Source: Cognaticolwellia mytili
GTDB lineage: Bacteria > Pseudomonadota > Gammaproteobacteria > Enterobacterales > Alteromonadaceae
Assembly (NCBI RefSeq): GCF_002104475.1
Contig: NZ_NBOF01000001.1
Coordinates: 992,001-1,056,000 of the forward strand
Direction of reading: 5' to 3'
DNA: 64,000 nucleotides
Shown here: positions 18,926-28,244 of the stretch, in pieces
Layout of the letters: each line of letters opens with the position of its first letter
How positions within the stretch are numbered: position 1 is the first letter of the stretch
The notes under the pieces: generated by a model
Databases searched by the model: none
Seen by the model: only the letters and a program-made list of their open reading frames with translations
Told to the model about the DNA's origin: nothing
Program-made: the position numbers and the translations under genes

Positions 18926-20779
18926 CTAATTGTCATGCAAGGCGTCATAAATATTTTCTGCTAATAATTTACTGATCCCCGGCACTTTTTCTAATGTTAC
19001 TTTATCTGCTTTTAGTACTTCTTGTAATCCACCTAAGTATTGTAAAAGCGCTTGCCTTTTCTTAGCCCCTATTCCAGGAATAGTCTCTAATGTTGATTTT
19101 TTACTGGCCTTTTGTCTTTTTGCTCGATGACCCGTAATTGCGAACCGATGCGATTCGTCTCGAATATGTTGTACTAGGTGTAATGCTGGTGATGTCGCAG
19201 GCAAAGAAATCAATTGATGGCTGCCCGCTAGAATTAGTGTTTCTAGTCCAGGCTTTCTAGACTCACCTTTAGCAACACCAACAAGTAAAGGTGTTTTCAC
19301 TTTATCTACGCCAGCAAAGAACTCTTCTGCTTTAGACAACTGCCCTTTACCACCATCGATCAAGATAATATCAGGCATCTTTTCTTCACTTGTCACCTTG
19401 CTATAGCGTTTATCTAACGCAAAGGCCATGGCGGCATAATCATCACCGGGTGTAATGCCATGCACATTGTAACGTCGGTAATCACTTTTTAACGGCCCTT
19501 CTTGGTCAAAAACCACATTAGACGCCACAGTTTGCTGCCCCATGGTATGGCTAATATCAAAACATTCAATACGCGAAATGCCATTAGTTAATTCAAACAC
19601 CTCATTTAATGCCGAGAATCTCGCTTGCATTGACTCCTTATGGCTATTCTTGGTCATTAATGCAGTTTGGGCATTGGTACAGGCTAATTTAATATATTGC
19701 GCACGCTCAGTACGAACATTATGAGAGATTTTAACCTCATGCTCTGCCTGGGCACTCATAACTTCGAGAATATCGTCTATATGCTCTATTGCTTGGGGAA
19801 TGATAATTTCTTTTGGTATTGCTCCTGCATTCATTTCATGACCAACATAATGCTGAGTAATAAAAGCCGCCAATATTTCACCATCGCTGGTTTCTGAAGG
19901 TACTGTAGGAAAATAGCTTTTACTACCAAGAATTTTTTGTTCTCGTACAAACAATAAATGAATACAAGCTTGCGATTTATGTCGATACAAACCGATAATA
20001 TCCATTTCAGCTGCACTACCGCTGACGAACTGCTGCTGCTGTACTTTTCTTAGCGTTACAATTTGGTCGCGATATTTTGCCGCATGCTCAAAGTTTAATT
20101 CCTTGCTTGCGACATCCATTTTTTCAACTAAATAGTCAATAACCGCCGAGCTTTTGCCTTTAAGAAATAGTTTCGCAAGTTGAACTTGTTGCTGATAGTC
20201 GTCTAGCGATATTTTATCTACACAAGGTGCTGAACATCGACCTAATTGATGCTGTAAACATGGGCGACTGCGCGCACGATAATAACTATCCTCACATTGT
20301 CGCAGCGGAAAAAGCTTCTGCATTAAGCGCAAGCTTTCCCAAACTGCACCTACCGTTGGATAAGGTCCGAAATAATCACCTTTTATTTTTTTACCACCAC
20401 GATGCAGCCCAAGTTTTGGGTGTTTATGATCGGTGATCAGTAAGTAAGGATATGATTTATCATCTCGCAATAAAATATTGTATTTAGGCTGGTATTTCTT
20501 AATATAGTTATTTTCGAGGATCAGTGCTTCACCCTCGGTATGTGTAACAGTAACGTCAATTGCCGCTATTTGTTTAACAAGTGCGCGAGTTTTATTGCTG
20601 CCAACATCTTTTCGAAAATAGCTTGCGAGACGTTTTTTTAGTTGTTTAGCTTTACCGACATATATTACCGTTTGGGCGCTATCATACATACGATAGACCC
20701 CGGCTTGTTCAGATACGGCAGCTAGAAAGGCTTTATGATCAAACGCTAATACTTCATTTGGAGGGAGATCTTCAGACAA
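18926..20779 (-). CDS. uvrC: excinuclease ABC subunit C
   Basis: 617-residue nuclease subunit of the UvrABC nucleotide-excision repair complex; it makes both incisions around a lesion. Domains in order: GIY-YIG nuclease (GVYRMYD...VIYVGKAK, about 25-105), UVR motif (about 205-245), RNase H-like C-terminal nuclease (FDISHTMG and LIDGGKGQLS, about 385-535), and tandem helix-hairpin-helix (IPGIGAKKRQ and VPGISKLLAE, about 555-615). Normal length. It follows uvrY with only 2 bp between stop and start, so the two are co-transcribed. Confidence 0.97.
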   Translation of the reverse strand: MSEDLPPNEVLAFDHKAFLAAVSEQAGVYRMYDSAQTVIYVGKAKQLKKRLASYFRKDVGSNKTRALVKQIAAIDVTVTHTEGEALILENNYIKKYQPKYNILLRDDKSYPYLLITDHKHPKLGLHRGGKKIKGDYFGPYPTVGAVWESLRLMQKLFPLRQCEDSYYRARSRPCLQHQLGRCSAPCVDKISLDDYQQQVQLAKLFLKGKSSAVIDYLVEKMDVASKELNFEHAAKYRDQIVTLRKVQQQQFVSGSAAEMDIIGLYRHKSQACIHLLFVREQKILGSKSYFPTVPSETSDGEILAAFITQHYVGHEMNAGAIPKEIIIPQAIEHIDDILEVMSAQAEHEVKISHNVRTERAQYIKLACTNAQTALMTKNSHKESMQARFSALNEVFELTNGISRIECFDISHTMGQQTVASNVVFDQEGPLKSDYRRYNVHGITPGDDYAAMAFALDKRYSKVTSEEKMPDIILIDGGKGQLSKAEEFFAGVDKVKTPLLVGVAKGESRKPGLETLILAGSHQLISLPATSPALHLVQHIRDESHRFAITGHRAKRQKASKKSTLETIPGIGAKKRQALLQYLGGLQEVLKADKVTLEKVPGISKLLAENIYDALHDN

Positions 20780-20781
20780 TG

Positions 20782-21426
20782 CTATAAAACTTCAGTTTTC
20801 AACATTCCGTGGCGAATAGCCAAATGCGTTAACTCTACATCATTACCAACATTAAGTTTTTCAAACATTCGGTAACGGTAACTATTAATGGTTTTAGTAC
20901 TCAACACTAATTGCTCTGAAATATCAGGGACTTTCTCACCACGTGTTATCATCAGCATGATCTGTAATTCACGCTCAGAAAGACTACTAAACGGGTTTTC
21001 ATCAGCAGACTTAAACTGGCTTAAGGCCATTTGTTGGGCAATTTCAGGGGTAATATAACGCTGGCCACTATTTACCGCGCGAATAGCGTTGATCATTTCA
21101 TCTGGGCCTGCGCCTTTTGTCAGGTAACCTGCTGCACCAATTTGCATTACTTTCGTTGGAATAGGATCCTCACTGTAAACGGTAAGTACTATAACTTTGA
21201 CATCAGGCGCATAGCGAATTATTTTTTTTGTTGCTTCCAAACCGCCAATGCCCGGCATGTTCATATCCATCAATACAACACTAGGCTCAGTTTTTCGACA
21301 AAACTGTACAGCTTCTTCGCCCGTTTTAGCTTCACCAATGACCTTAAATCCTTTAACTTCGTCGAGGATTTTTCGTATTCCAGTACGAACTAACTCGTGG
21401 TCATCAACTAACAAAACATTTATCAA
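20782..21426 (-). CDS. uvrY: response regulator UvrY/GacA
   Basis: 214-residue NarL/FixJ-type response regulator. The receiver domain (about 1-120) has the acidic pocket VDDHE and phospho-acceptor Asp in VVLMDMNMPG (about residue 54). The C-terminal LuxR-type helix-turn-helix (about 145-210) reads LSERELQIMLMITRG and then TKTINSYRYRMFEKL. Length and placement directly before uvrC identify it as UvrY/GacA, the partner of BarA/GacS that activates the Csr/Rsm small RNAs. First gene of the uvrY-uvrC-pgsA-tRNA unit. Confidence 0.95.
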   Translation of the reverse strand: MINVLLVDDHELVRTGIRKILDEVKGFKVIGEAKTGEEAVQFCRKTEPSVVLMDMNMPGIGGLEATKKIIRYAPDVKVIVLTVYSEDPIPTKVMQIGAAGYLTKGAGPDEMINAIRAVNSGQRYITPEIAQQMALSQFKSADENPFSSLSERELQIMLMITRGEKVPDISEQLVLSTKTINSYRYRMFEKLNVGNDVELTHLAIRHGMLKTEVL

Positions 21427-21562
21427 CGTAAAATACCTTATCTTTACTTTAGAAATAGTGCAAAATTAAGCAAAAAGAATATAGCTAATCACACTTTAAC
21501 ACAATCAAAATTGCGCTTTTTATCGATTTAACTTACCTTATCAAACTTGAAATTAGCCATTG

Positions 21563-21817
21563 CTACAGTTCGTTCTTATTCAGCCAATTATTTAATAAGC
21601 CAATTTGACCATTTTTATAGGCGGCGTAAGTCAAACGAACCGCATTACTTAAAATGATGCTATCATTCCATTTTGTTTGTTCAGCAATCAATTCGTAGCA
21701 TTTTTGTGCTTCTGGTGACAGATAGCCACGCATTTCTTTTTTACCACGATCTTTTTGTCGTTCTCGATAACGTTTTTGCTTTTCTGCATTAGTCAGTGCT
21801 TTCTTCTTTATATTCAT
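21563..21817 (-). CDS. small conserved-looking hypothetical protein
   Basis: 84-residue cytosolic protein, MNIKKKALTNAEKQKRYRER at the N-terminus. It has a very basic first third and then a helical part with a short strand-like stretch (EMRGYLSPEA), reminiscent of small ribbon-helix-helix DNA-binding proteins, but no family can be assigned. The start is placed at 21817 because AAGG lies 6 bases upstream; the longer frame to 21877 has no such signal. It is divergent from fabA, with the FabR/FadR-like operators between them but closer to fabA. Confidence 0.6.
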   Translation of the reverse strand: MNIKKKALTNAEKQKRYRERQKDRGKKEMRGYLSPEAQKCYELIAEQTKWNDSIILSNAVRLTYAAYKNGQIGLLNNWLNKNEL

Positions 21818-21915
21818 CAGTGCCTTACCTATTAAAAATCGAACAACTACAAAGTTACGCATAACCGATTTTGACAAATTTTTGGTCTTTTGTTAAGCGC
21901 TAACTACATTTATTT

Positions 21916-21932
21916 AACTGTTCGGAGTTGTT
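21916..21932 (+). promoter_or_regulatory. FadR-like operator upstream of fabA
   Basis: AACTGTTCGGAGTTGTT agrees with the FadR consensus AACTGGTCNGACCTGTT at 13 of 16 fixed positions. It sits immediately 5' of the FabR-like palindrome, the same tandem layout as upstream of Escherichia coli fabA, where FadR activates transcription. Inferred from sequence only. Confidence 0.6.
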
Positions 21933-21933
21933 T

Positions 21934-21951
21934 AGCGTACAACTGTTCGCT
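21934..21951 (+). promoter_or_regulatory. FabR-like operator upstream of fabA
   Basis: AGCGTACAACTGTTCGCT is an 18-bp near-palindrome (one mismatch between arms) matching the FabR repressor site (AGCGTACA-NN-TGTTCGCT type). It lies 43 bp before the fabA start. FabR represses unsaturated fatty acid genes in response to acyl-ACP/CoA pools. Confidence 0.75.
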
Positions 21952-21994
21952 AAAGTAACGCCTTTAAAATTATCAATAGATGTAAGTGACCCCC

Positions 21995-22510
21995 ATGGAA
22001 CAACAAAATTCGTTCTCGAAAGAAGACCTAGTAAAAGCTGGTACTGGTGAAATGTTTGGTGCTGGTAACAGCCAATTACCTTCTGACAACATGTTAATGA
22101 TGGACCGAATTGTTAGTATTACTGACGATGGCGGCGAACATGGCAAAGGCGAAATCATCGCTGAATTAGACATTAACCCAGACTTATGGTTCTTTGACTG
22201 TCATTTTAAAGGTGACCCTGTAATGCCTGGTTGTCTTGGTTTGGACGCAATGTGGCAATTAACTGGCTTTTACCTAGCATGGTCAGGTGGTCCAGGTCAC
22301 GGTCGTGCGTTAGGTGTTGGTGAAGTTAAATTTACTGGACAAATTTTACCAACAGCCAAAAAAGTTACTTACAAAATTACCTTAAAGCGTGTTATTAAGC
22401 GCAAATTGTTTATGGGTATTGCCGACGGAACAGTGTCTGTTGATGGCCGTGTAATTTACACGGCAACAGATTTAAAAGTTGGCTTATTCACAGATACAAC
22501 TAAGTTTTAG
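21995..22510 (+). CDS. fabA: 3-hydroxydecanoyl-ACP dehydratase/isomerase
   Basis: 171-residue hot-dog-fold enzyme that dehydrates 3-hydroxydecanoyl-ACP and isomerises trans-2- to cis-3-decenoyl-ACP, the branch point to unsaturated fatty acids. Catalytic His is in [14 protein letters not shown] and catalytic Asp in [10 protein letters not shown], both intact. The ATG at 21995 ([12 protein letters not shown]) gives the family length (Escherichia coli FabA 172); an upstream GTG at 21986 would add only three residues. The FadR- and FabR-like sites upstream predict the usual dual control. Confidence 0.97.
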   Translation: MEQQNSFSKEDLVKAGTGEMFGAGNSQLPSDNMLMMDRIVSITDDGGEHGKGEIIAELDINPDLWFFDCHFKGDPVMPGCLGLDAMWQLTGFYLAWSGGPGHGRALGVGEVKFTGQILPTAKKVTYKITLKRVIKRKLFMGIADGTVSVDGRVIYTATDLKVGLFTDTTKF

Positions 22511-22579
22511 TCATTACCTGGTTTAAGGTCATCTTGTGATGGCATGTCTGAAAAAGGTAGCTTGTCTGAGAAAGGCCTG

Positions 22580-22715
22580 AACATCGTCATTCACATGACA
22601 TGCACGGATGCATTAATGCAATGATGTCAGGGATACATAGAATGGCCCATGTGATCATGACATTGCCTACATGGATGTAGGTACTTAGTTTTTGTCAGGA
22701 ACAATAAAACTGACC
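22580..22715. repeat. interspersed repeat with nested palindromes
   Basis: Non-coding stretch between fabA and gltX. It has a perfect 12-bp palindrome TGCATTAATGCA (22609-22620), the imperfect motif CATGTGATCATGACATTG, and a perfect inverted repeat CCTACATGGATGTAGG (22666-22681). Higher GC than its surroundings and a block of nested palindromes suggest a dispersed REP/BIME-like element. Dispersal cannot be confirmed from one window. Confidence 0.5.
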
Positions 22716-22731
22716 GTTCATGCTGAACATA

Positions 22732-22759
22732 AAAAAGCCAGCAACTAAGCTGGCTTTTT
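22732..22759 (-). terminator. rho-independent terminator of gltX
   Basis: Stem AAAAAGCCAGC / GCTGGCTTTTT with a 6-base loop, about 20 bp after the gltX stop. The symmetrical A/T runs could also serve fabA from the other side. Confidence 0.85.
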
Positions 22760-22780
22760 AATACTAAAATTTAACAATGG

Positions 22781-24193
22781 TTAGCTATTAGCAATACGTG
22801 CTTCAACCACAACTAATGCCTGATCAATTCTAGCAAGTACTTTTTTCTGGTCTAGTAGTGCCAAGGTAATATCAAGTGACGGTGAATTACCGCCACCTGT
22901 TGCAGCAACACGCAATGGCATACCGACCTTACCCATACCGACTTCAAGTTCAGTGGCAGTATCATTAATTGCTGCGTGAATTAGTGCTGGAGACCAATCA
23001 GTTAATGCTGCTAGTTTCTCTTTAACAACCTGTAACGGCTCTTTCACTACGGGGCGTAAATGCTTTTTAACAGCTGATGCGTCTAACTCAGTAAAGTCTT
23101 CATAAAAGTAACGGCTAATTTGTGCCATTTCTTTTAAGGTTTTGACGCGATCCGCCTGTACTTTTACAATTTCTTCTAGTGCAGGACCATTTTCAACATT
23201 AATACCCTGATCAGCCATATGCCATGCTAATTGCGTAGCAACATAACTTGGCTCAAGTGTCTTCATGTAATGCTGGTTTACCCATACTAGTTTATCAGTA
23301 TTAAACGCAGACGGAGCACGATTACAACCTGTTAAATCAAATAGCTCAATCATTTCTTCACGAGAAAATATTTCTTGGTCGCCGTGTGACCAACCTAATC
23401 GTACTAAATAATTTAGCAATGCTTCTGGTAAGTAACCATCATCACGATATTGCATAACACTAACTGCACCGTGACGTTTTGATAAACGTTTACCATCATC
23501 ACCCAAGATCATCGGAATATGTGCATATGCTGGAATAGTTGCACCTAAGGCTTTTAAAATATTAATTTGCTTCGGTGTATTACTAATATGGTCATCACCA
23601 CGTACAACGTGAGAAATTTCCATATCTAAATCGTCAACAACAACGGTAAGGTTATAAGTAGGAGTACCGTCAGAACGAGCGATAATTAAATCATCAAGTT
23701 GTAAGTTACTAATCGTAATATCACCTTTTACAATGTCGTTAATCACTACGTCGCCATCTAAAGGGTTTTTGAAACGAATAACGTAAGGCTTATCTTCCGG
23801 GTAATCTGTGCGGTCACGCCATAAACCGTTGTACTTTTCAATTTCACCTTTCGCTTTCGCTTCTTCACGCATCACTTCAACTTCTTCGCTAGTACTGTAA
23901 CAGCGATAGGCATTACCAGAAGCAAGTAGTTGTTCAATCACTTCTTTATAACGGTCAAAACGTTCGGTTTGAAAATAAGGGCCATGAGTCCATTCAAGGT
24001 TTAGCCAGTTCATACCATCCATAATGGCATCAACAGAAGCTTGAGTTGAACGTTCTAAATCGGTGTCTTCTATACGAAGAATAAAGTTACCGCCATTTTT
24101 TTGGGCATATAACCAACTATATAAAGCAGTACGTGCTCCCCCAACATGTAAGTATCCTGTTGGGCTTGGCGCAAAACGAGTTGTTAAAGTCAT
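22781..24193 (-). CDS. gltX: glutamate--tRNA ligase
   Basis: 470-residue class I aminoacyl-tRNA synthetase charging tRNA-Glu. The HIGH-like motif is in [16 protein letters not shown] (residues 8-23) and the KMSKS-like motif in [10 protein letters not shown] (about 232-241). The usual C-terminal helical anticodon-binding domain follows. Length is normal for proteobacterial GltX. It is monocistronic, with a terminator hairpin downstream and the tRNA-Val promoter region behind it. Confidence 0.97.
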   Translation of the reverse strand: MTLTTRFAPSPTGYLHVGGARTALYSWLYAQKNGGNFILRIEDTDLERSTQASVDAIMDGMNWLNLEWTHGPYFQTERFDRYKEVIEQLLASGNAYRCYSTSEEVEVMREEAKAKGEIEKYNGLWRDRTDYPEDKPYVIRFKNPLDGDVVINDIVKGDITISNLQLDDLIIARSDGTPTYNLTVVVDDLDMEISHVVRGDDHISNTPKQINILKALGATIPAYAHIPMILGDDGKRLSKRHGAVSVMQYRDDGYLPEALLNYLVRLGWSHGDQEIFSREEMIELFDLTGCNRAPSAFNTDKLVWVNQHYMKTLEPSYVATQLAWHMADQGINVENGPALEEIVKVQADRVKTLKEMAQISRYFYEDFTELDASAVKKHLRPVVKEPLQVVKEKLAALTDWSPALIHAAINDTATELEVGMGKVGMPLRVAATGGGNSPSLDITLALLDQKKVLARIDQALVVVEARIANS

Positions 24194-24431
24194 AAAAATC
24201 TCAACTAAATTGCTTACGCGCTAAATATAAACATCATAAGCAAATATTTTGGTGAATAAAGTTGTGTGTATTTTATCAGGCAAAAGTGTTAAATACACCT
24301 ACTCGATTAGGAAATTACTTACAAATAATCTCAGAGTGCTGAAAAGAAGTTCACAAAACCATCAGCCTGTTGAAAATTGAAGCTATTGAACTAAATAGTT
24401 AAAAAAATAGCAAAAAATTACTCAGTTTTTG

Positions 24432-24459
24432 TTGACAGCTTTTTCATTCTCCCTATAAT
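24432..24459 (+). promoter_or_regulatory. strong sigma-70 promoter of the tRNA-Val operon
   Basis: Consensus TTGACA (24432-24437) and TATAAT (24454-24459) with a 16-bp spacer, followed by a GC-rich discriminator (CGCCTCC), typical of stringently controlled stable-RNA promoters. The first tRNA begins 20 bp after the -10 box. Confidence 0.9.
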
Positions 24460-24479
24460 ACGCCTCCACAGACAGAGAC

Positions 24480-24555
24480 GGACGATTAGCTCAGTTGGGA
24501 GAGCACCGCCCTTACAAGGCGGGGGTCACTGGTTCAAGCCCAGTATCGTCCACCA
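24480..24555 (+). tRNA. tRNA-Val (TAC), copy 1
   Basis: 76-nt cloverleaf with acceptor GGACGAT/ATCGTCC, anticodon loop TTACAAG (anticodon TAC) and encoded ACCA end. First of three tandem copies behind a consensus promoter. Confidence 0.97.
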
Positions 24556-24585
24556 TTCTTTACCATAAAGAATTAAAACTAAAAT

Positions 24586-24661
24586 GGACGATTAGCTCAG
24601 TTGGGAGAGCACCGCCCTTACAAGGCGGGGGTCACTGGTTCAAGCCCAGTATCGTCCACCA
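24586..24661 (+). tRNA. tRNA-Val (TAC), copy 2
   Basis: Identical to copy 1, with an exact 106-bp period. The 30-bp spacers are near-identical and contain the inverted motif ATTCTTT...AAAGAAT, a likely processing hairpin. Confidence 0.97.
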
Positions 24662-24691
24662 TTCTTTGCCATAAAGAATTAAAACTAAAAT

Positions 24692-24767
24692 GGACGATTA
24701 GCTCAGTTGGGAGAGCACCGCCCTTACAAGGCGGGGGTCACTGGTTCAAGCCCAGTATCGTCCACCA
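24692..24767 (+). tRNA. tRNA-Val (TAC), copy 3
   Basis: Identical third copy, 106 bp after copy 2. The downstream spacer differs, so this is the end of the operon. Confidence 0.97.
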
Positions 24768-25719
24768 CTTTATAAATTCAAATCATATCCTTTGTTTCTT
24801 ACTAAATTATTCATACTTGTTTAATAAAAACTTGATAACTTATATAACTTTGAAAAGAAACGAGCTTGCATTGGATTTACACCTGATTCATCAAGAATTT
24901 TTTAATTAGACCAAATTGCCGTACCCTGCAACTACCTTCCGCAACAATCTCATATATAAATCTTTACCTTAGCGCAGTAGTTGTCACAATTATTCGGCAT
25001 CAAAATTAGCATGATTATTTTTCAATACACACAAGAATATTCCAAGTATCGACGTTATCACTTCAATAATCACCCTTGGTTTTGCAAGCAAATTAGGCTC
25101 GTGATAGCACACTTAATTCATGATACTCCTCACCCGAAGAATCGCTTCAACGTATAATAACTTTTTATTTTAAACTACTCTCTTTAGACTGATAAAGTAA
25201 AAACAGCTATATTTAGCCTAAACTCAAGGTGATGAGAATAAAAAAAAACTATTTCAAAGCATTATTAAAACTCATTCTATAGTCGCGGCGTTTTTGTCGA
25301 GCTCAAGTAGTTTAAGCGTGTCCAATAACAAGTTATTGGTAGCTTAAGCTGATAGAAATAAGCTTTAAAAGCACTGCTGTAGCAATTAACTAATTCTGGA
25401 TCCAGGTTAATTAGCAGATAATTATTTAAAAAACTGTTCTTATTAATATGAAATAATTAGTTAAAATATAACTACTTAGAGTTATGAGCCTTTCATGGGA
25501 AAATTTTATTCGAGACAGCGTAGTACGACTAGAATAAGTAAGAATAGATTGAAAGTGTAAATATTAAAATTGCTGTCAGATCAAAATGACAAGAAAAGGT
25601 GCCGACACTTTTTGTAATTAATTGCTAGTTAAATAACAAGAATATTATCGATATAACACATAGTTTTGCATAATAGAAAAGCGAACAATAGTCCGCTTTT
25701 CGTTTAATAGAATTGAAGA
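24768..25719. other. gene-free region
   Basis: About 950 bp of AT-rich sequence between the tRNA-Val operon and the convergent DUF3718-like gene. I see no ORF with a ribosome-binding site, no RNA gene and no clear relic; frames here are short and broken. Confidence 0.4.
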
Positions 25720-26064
25720 TTAACCATTAATCCGTTTTTGAGCTACTGCTGTTAATTCTGCAGAACTAATAGTTGCTAAAATACCTTCAACTTTTGCTTT
25801 AGGTAACTTGCCTAGCATTAGAGTACCTGTCTTGATTGAATTATTCTTACCAGCAAATGCCACTAGGTTTTGGCCATTGCATTGCACACCATCAAACACT
25901 TTGCGTATTTTTAATTTGTTAGATTTCAAAAAAGAACGTAAACGGGATTTGTCATCAACCGAAACATATTCACATAAAGTCTTAGCTACATTTTGTGCCT
26001 GTACATTTTGAGAATAAGTTGTTGTTAGAAGTATAAAAGTGATTGCTAATAAAACGTTTTTCAT
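25720..26064 (-). CDS. small secreted protein, DUF3718-like, under c-di-GMP riboswitch
   Basis: 114-residue exported protein with a signal peptide ending near NVQA (residue 23). The mature part has CEYVSVDDKSRLRSFLK, then VQCNGQNLVAFA, so two Cys residues probably form a disulfide. This pattern resembles DUF3718 proteins of Alteromonadales; function unknown. The ATG at 26064 follows AAGGTCC. The leader carries a c-di-GMP-I aptamer at about 26121-26205, so expression should respond to c-di-GMP. Monocistronic, divergent from the S4-domain gene. Confidence 0.75.
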   Translation of the reverse strand: MKNVLLAITFILLTTTYSQNVQAQNVAKTLCEYVSVDDKSRLRSFLKSNKLKIRKVFDGVQCNGQNLVAFAGKNNSIKTGTLMLGKLPKAKVEGILATISSAELTAVAQKRING

Positions 26065-26120
26065 GTGGACCTTAATATCAATAAAATAAAAACAAACGAA
26101 ACGAACTATCGATACTAAAT

Positions 26121-26205
26121 CGCGTTGGAAACTCCGCTGCCATAGGTGACCCCTTAGACCGGTTGTTTTGCGTAATACTCTTTCAAGTATCTTGCCGTTT
26201 CTGCT
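26121..26205 (-). ncRNA. c-di-GMP-I (GEMM-I) riboswitch
   Basis: Reading the minus strand, the conserved elements appear in order. They are GGCAA, a hairpin ATACTT-GAAA-GAGTAT with the GAAA tetraloop, ACGCAAA, the tetraloop receptor side CCGGTCTAAGG, then TATGGCAGCGG and a closing strand. This is the GEMM-I aptamer layout. It sits about 57-140 bases upstream of the DUF3718-like ATG, leaving room for an expression platform. Exact ends of the P1 helix are uncertain. Confidence 0.88.
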
Positions 26206-26420
26206 GGAAGCGCATTATACACATGATATGTTGTAACACAAGGTTAAATTTTATTATCAAACTGTTATAAAAATAACTTCGATTCAGGGCTATAAATGAA
26301 AATCAGATAATTAGTATCGAATATCAAAATTGACACTTTAATATTAAGCGCTAGATCACAGGACATCGATAACTAACTCAGCTATAATCTCGTTTTCATT
26401 TTCAGCTTTAAAGGCCTACT

Positions 26421-26810
26421 ATGCCAACTGACATTCCTCTGATCGATATTTCTGTACAACCAATTGAATTATGTAAGCTGTTGAAAATAGCTAACATGGT
26501 TGGCGGCGGTGGAGAAGCTAAAATTGTTATCAGCGAAGGTTATGTTTTAGTTAATAATGAAGTTGAATTTCAAAAGCGAAAAAAAGTTTATCAAGACGAT
26601 ATTATTGAGTTCAATGGCGAAATTGTTCAAGTTAATGTAAATAAGAGCCAAAAAAAATTATCAGAATCACCTGTCATAGCTAAACAAGCAATGAGTCATA
26701 AATCAAAAGTCAAAGACAAGAAAAAGCAAACATCTACCTTTCAAAGCCTGCCAAACGACACCGTACAAATTGAGCAACCACGTTCAAAACGTAAACCCAT
26801 CTCTTTTTAA
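26421..26810 (+). CDS. S4-domain RNA-binding protein, YbcJ-like
   Basis: 129-residue small RNA-binding protein. The S4 domain occupies about residues 10-75: ELCKLLKIANMVGGGGEAK, then ISEGYVLVNNEVEFQKRKKV. This is the YbcJ pattern with an added Lys/Ser-rich C-terminal tail (about 78-129) that YbcJ lacks; the tail probably increases nucleic-acid affinity. Cytosolic, likely a ribosome or RNA-associated factor. Start ATG at 26421, preceded by AAAGGCC. Stand-alone between the riboswitch-controlled gene and a transporter. Confidence 0.8.
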   Translation: MPTDIPLIDISVQPIELCKLLKIANMVGGGGEAKIVISEGYVLVNNEVEFQKRKKVYQDDIIEFNGEIVQVNVNKSQKKLSESPVIAKQAMSHKSKVKDKKKQTSTFQSLPNDTVQIEQPRSKRKPISF

Positions 26811-26863
26811 GTTCGTTTCAGAATATGCTTCATTGCAGGATTGAGATTTTGATCATCACAGGT

Positions 26864-27709
26864 TCATTTAACACGCAGTTTTAAATTAGCAATTAGCGCA
26901 CCAGTAATGATTAATGCCATCGCAATAAAAATTTGCAAGCTAAATAACTGATCACTAAAAAAAATCAGCAATAAAGTCGACAATAACGGTGTGAAATACG
27001 ACATTGTCGCTATAACTCTAGGATCGCCCTTTTTAAGTGCGGCATCCCAACAATAAAAAGAAAGTCCTAAGGGGCCTATGCCTAATACGGAGATTAGCCC
27101 TAAATCACTTAACCCCATGACTGGAGTTACTTCTAATATCACATGTGAAAGTCCAGCTAAGCTGCCTGAAAGTAAGCAGAACAGCCCTACCGTCGCAGAA
27201 TCAAACGGAGTGTGACTTTGGTTTAGCTTCTTTGAAAGCAGCGAGTAACATGCCCAAATAATTGCAGCAGTTATTGCCAAACTATAGCCAAGTATATAAT
27301 CGACAGAAAAAACCATACCATTTTCAGCAACAATTAACCCTGCACCAATCAATGAAATTAAGACCCCAAAAAATTGTCGTTTATTTAAATTTACCCCTTT
27401 AAAAAATAACGGCGTAAATAGTAAAATAAATAATGGCCACAAATAATTCAGTAAATTGGCAGTAACGGGTGGCGCAAGTCGGAACGCCATAAACAACAAG
27501 AAATGATAGCCGAAAACACCACAAACTCCGGTCAATAATAATAATGGGTTTAATCGCCACTGTTTATATCGTGGTAATGATAAACTTCCACCAATAAATA
27601 ACGTTACTGCCAGTAGAAAAAATGGTGGTATATGATCAAGTTTAGCAACAAGAAAAGCTAAACTGCTCCATAAAGCAATCGTGATAAAGGTTAATAATAA
27701 ATAATGCAT
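26864..27709 (-). CDS. EamA/DMT family transporter
   Basis: 281-residue inner-membrane protein with ten hydrophobic helices in two homologous halves, the drug/metabolite transporter (EamA) fold. The first half contains PPVTANLLNYLWPLFILLF and the second DPRVIATMSYFTPLLSTLLL, the paired conserved helices. It is closest in feel to YddG-type aromatic amino acid exporters, but the substrate cannot be settled. Convergent with the S4-domain gene. No operon partner. Confidence 0.85.
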   Translation of the reverse strand: MHYLLLTFITIALWSSLAFLVAKLDHIPPFFLLAVTLFIGGSLSLPRYKQWRLNPLLLLTGVCGVFGYHFLLFMAFRLAPPVTANLLNYLWPLFILLFTPLFFKGVNLNKRQFFGVLISLIGAGLIVAENGMVFSVDYILGYSLAITAAIIWACYSLLSKKLNQSHTPFDSATVGLFCLLSGSLAGLSHVILEVTPVMGLSDLGLISVLGIGPLGLSFYCWDAALKKGDPRVIATMSYFTPLLSTLLLIFFSDQLFSLQIFIAMALIITGALIANLKLRVK

Positions 27710-28192
27710 ATTTTTAGAGTAGTCATTTAATTAATGTTTACAATTTCCCGGCCAAAAAACAGCTTAGCCTGTTTCTGAATAAAACAACCTTTAATCACAA
27801 CCGTATAAGGGGCATTCGTTGTGAGTTACTCAAAATCAATCGAAAAGAGGTTACCGCTTGATGTCTGTAATCTGATTTTATTGTAATATCTAATACAAAC
27901 TTTAAAACACTCTATTCATATCACATTAGATAAAATTGGGGCGTCATTCATTTCCCAACTACCACAGAAATGTCCTGCACCTGCATAATCGAGGCACACA
28001 GCAAGATCACTCATCTAGGAGATAATGCGATAATTTTTTAATAGTTGCTGAAAGTAATGACTTATATATTGCAAGCCTCTACCATTACGAAATATCAATA
28101 TTCTTAATTAACTTTTGAAGTTTGGTGAATTTATAAAATTTAAATTGTACCCATTTATTAAAGAGATTTTCGATAGAATATATACGTAAAAA
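27710..28192. other. gene-free region
   Basis: About 480 bp between the DMT transporter start and the terminator of the TonB-dependent receptor. AT-rich; no ORF, tRNA or clear repeat seen. Confidence 0.4.
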
Positions 28193-28220
28193 AAAACCTG
28201 TCACTTTCGTGACAGGTTTT
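28193..28220 (-). terminator. rho-independent terminator of the TonB-dependent receptor
   Basis: Perfect 12-bp stem AAAACCTGTCAC / GTGACAGGTTTT with a TTTC loop, 24 bp downstream of the stop, flanked by A/T runs. Confidence 0.9.
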
Positions 28221-28244
28221 ACTTTAACTAAAAAGACTAGTCAA

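Noticed and set aside
24601-24909. 102-codon plus-strand frame over tRNA-Val copies 2 and 3
   Set aside because: It lies on tRNA sequence and has no ribosome-binding site.
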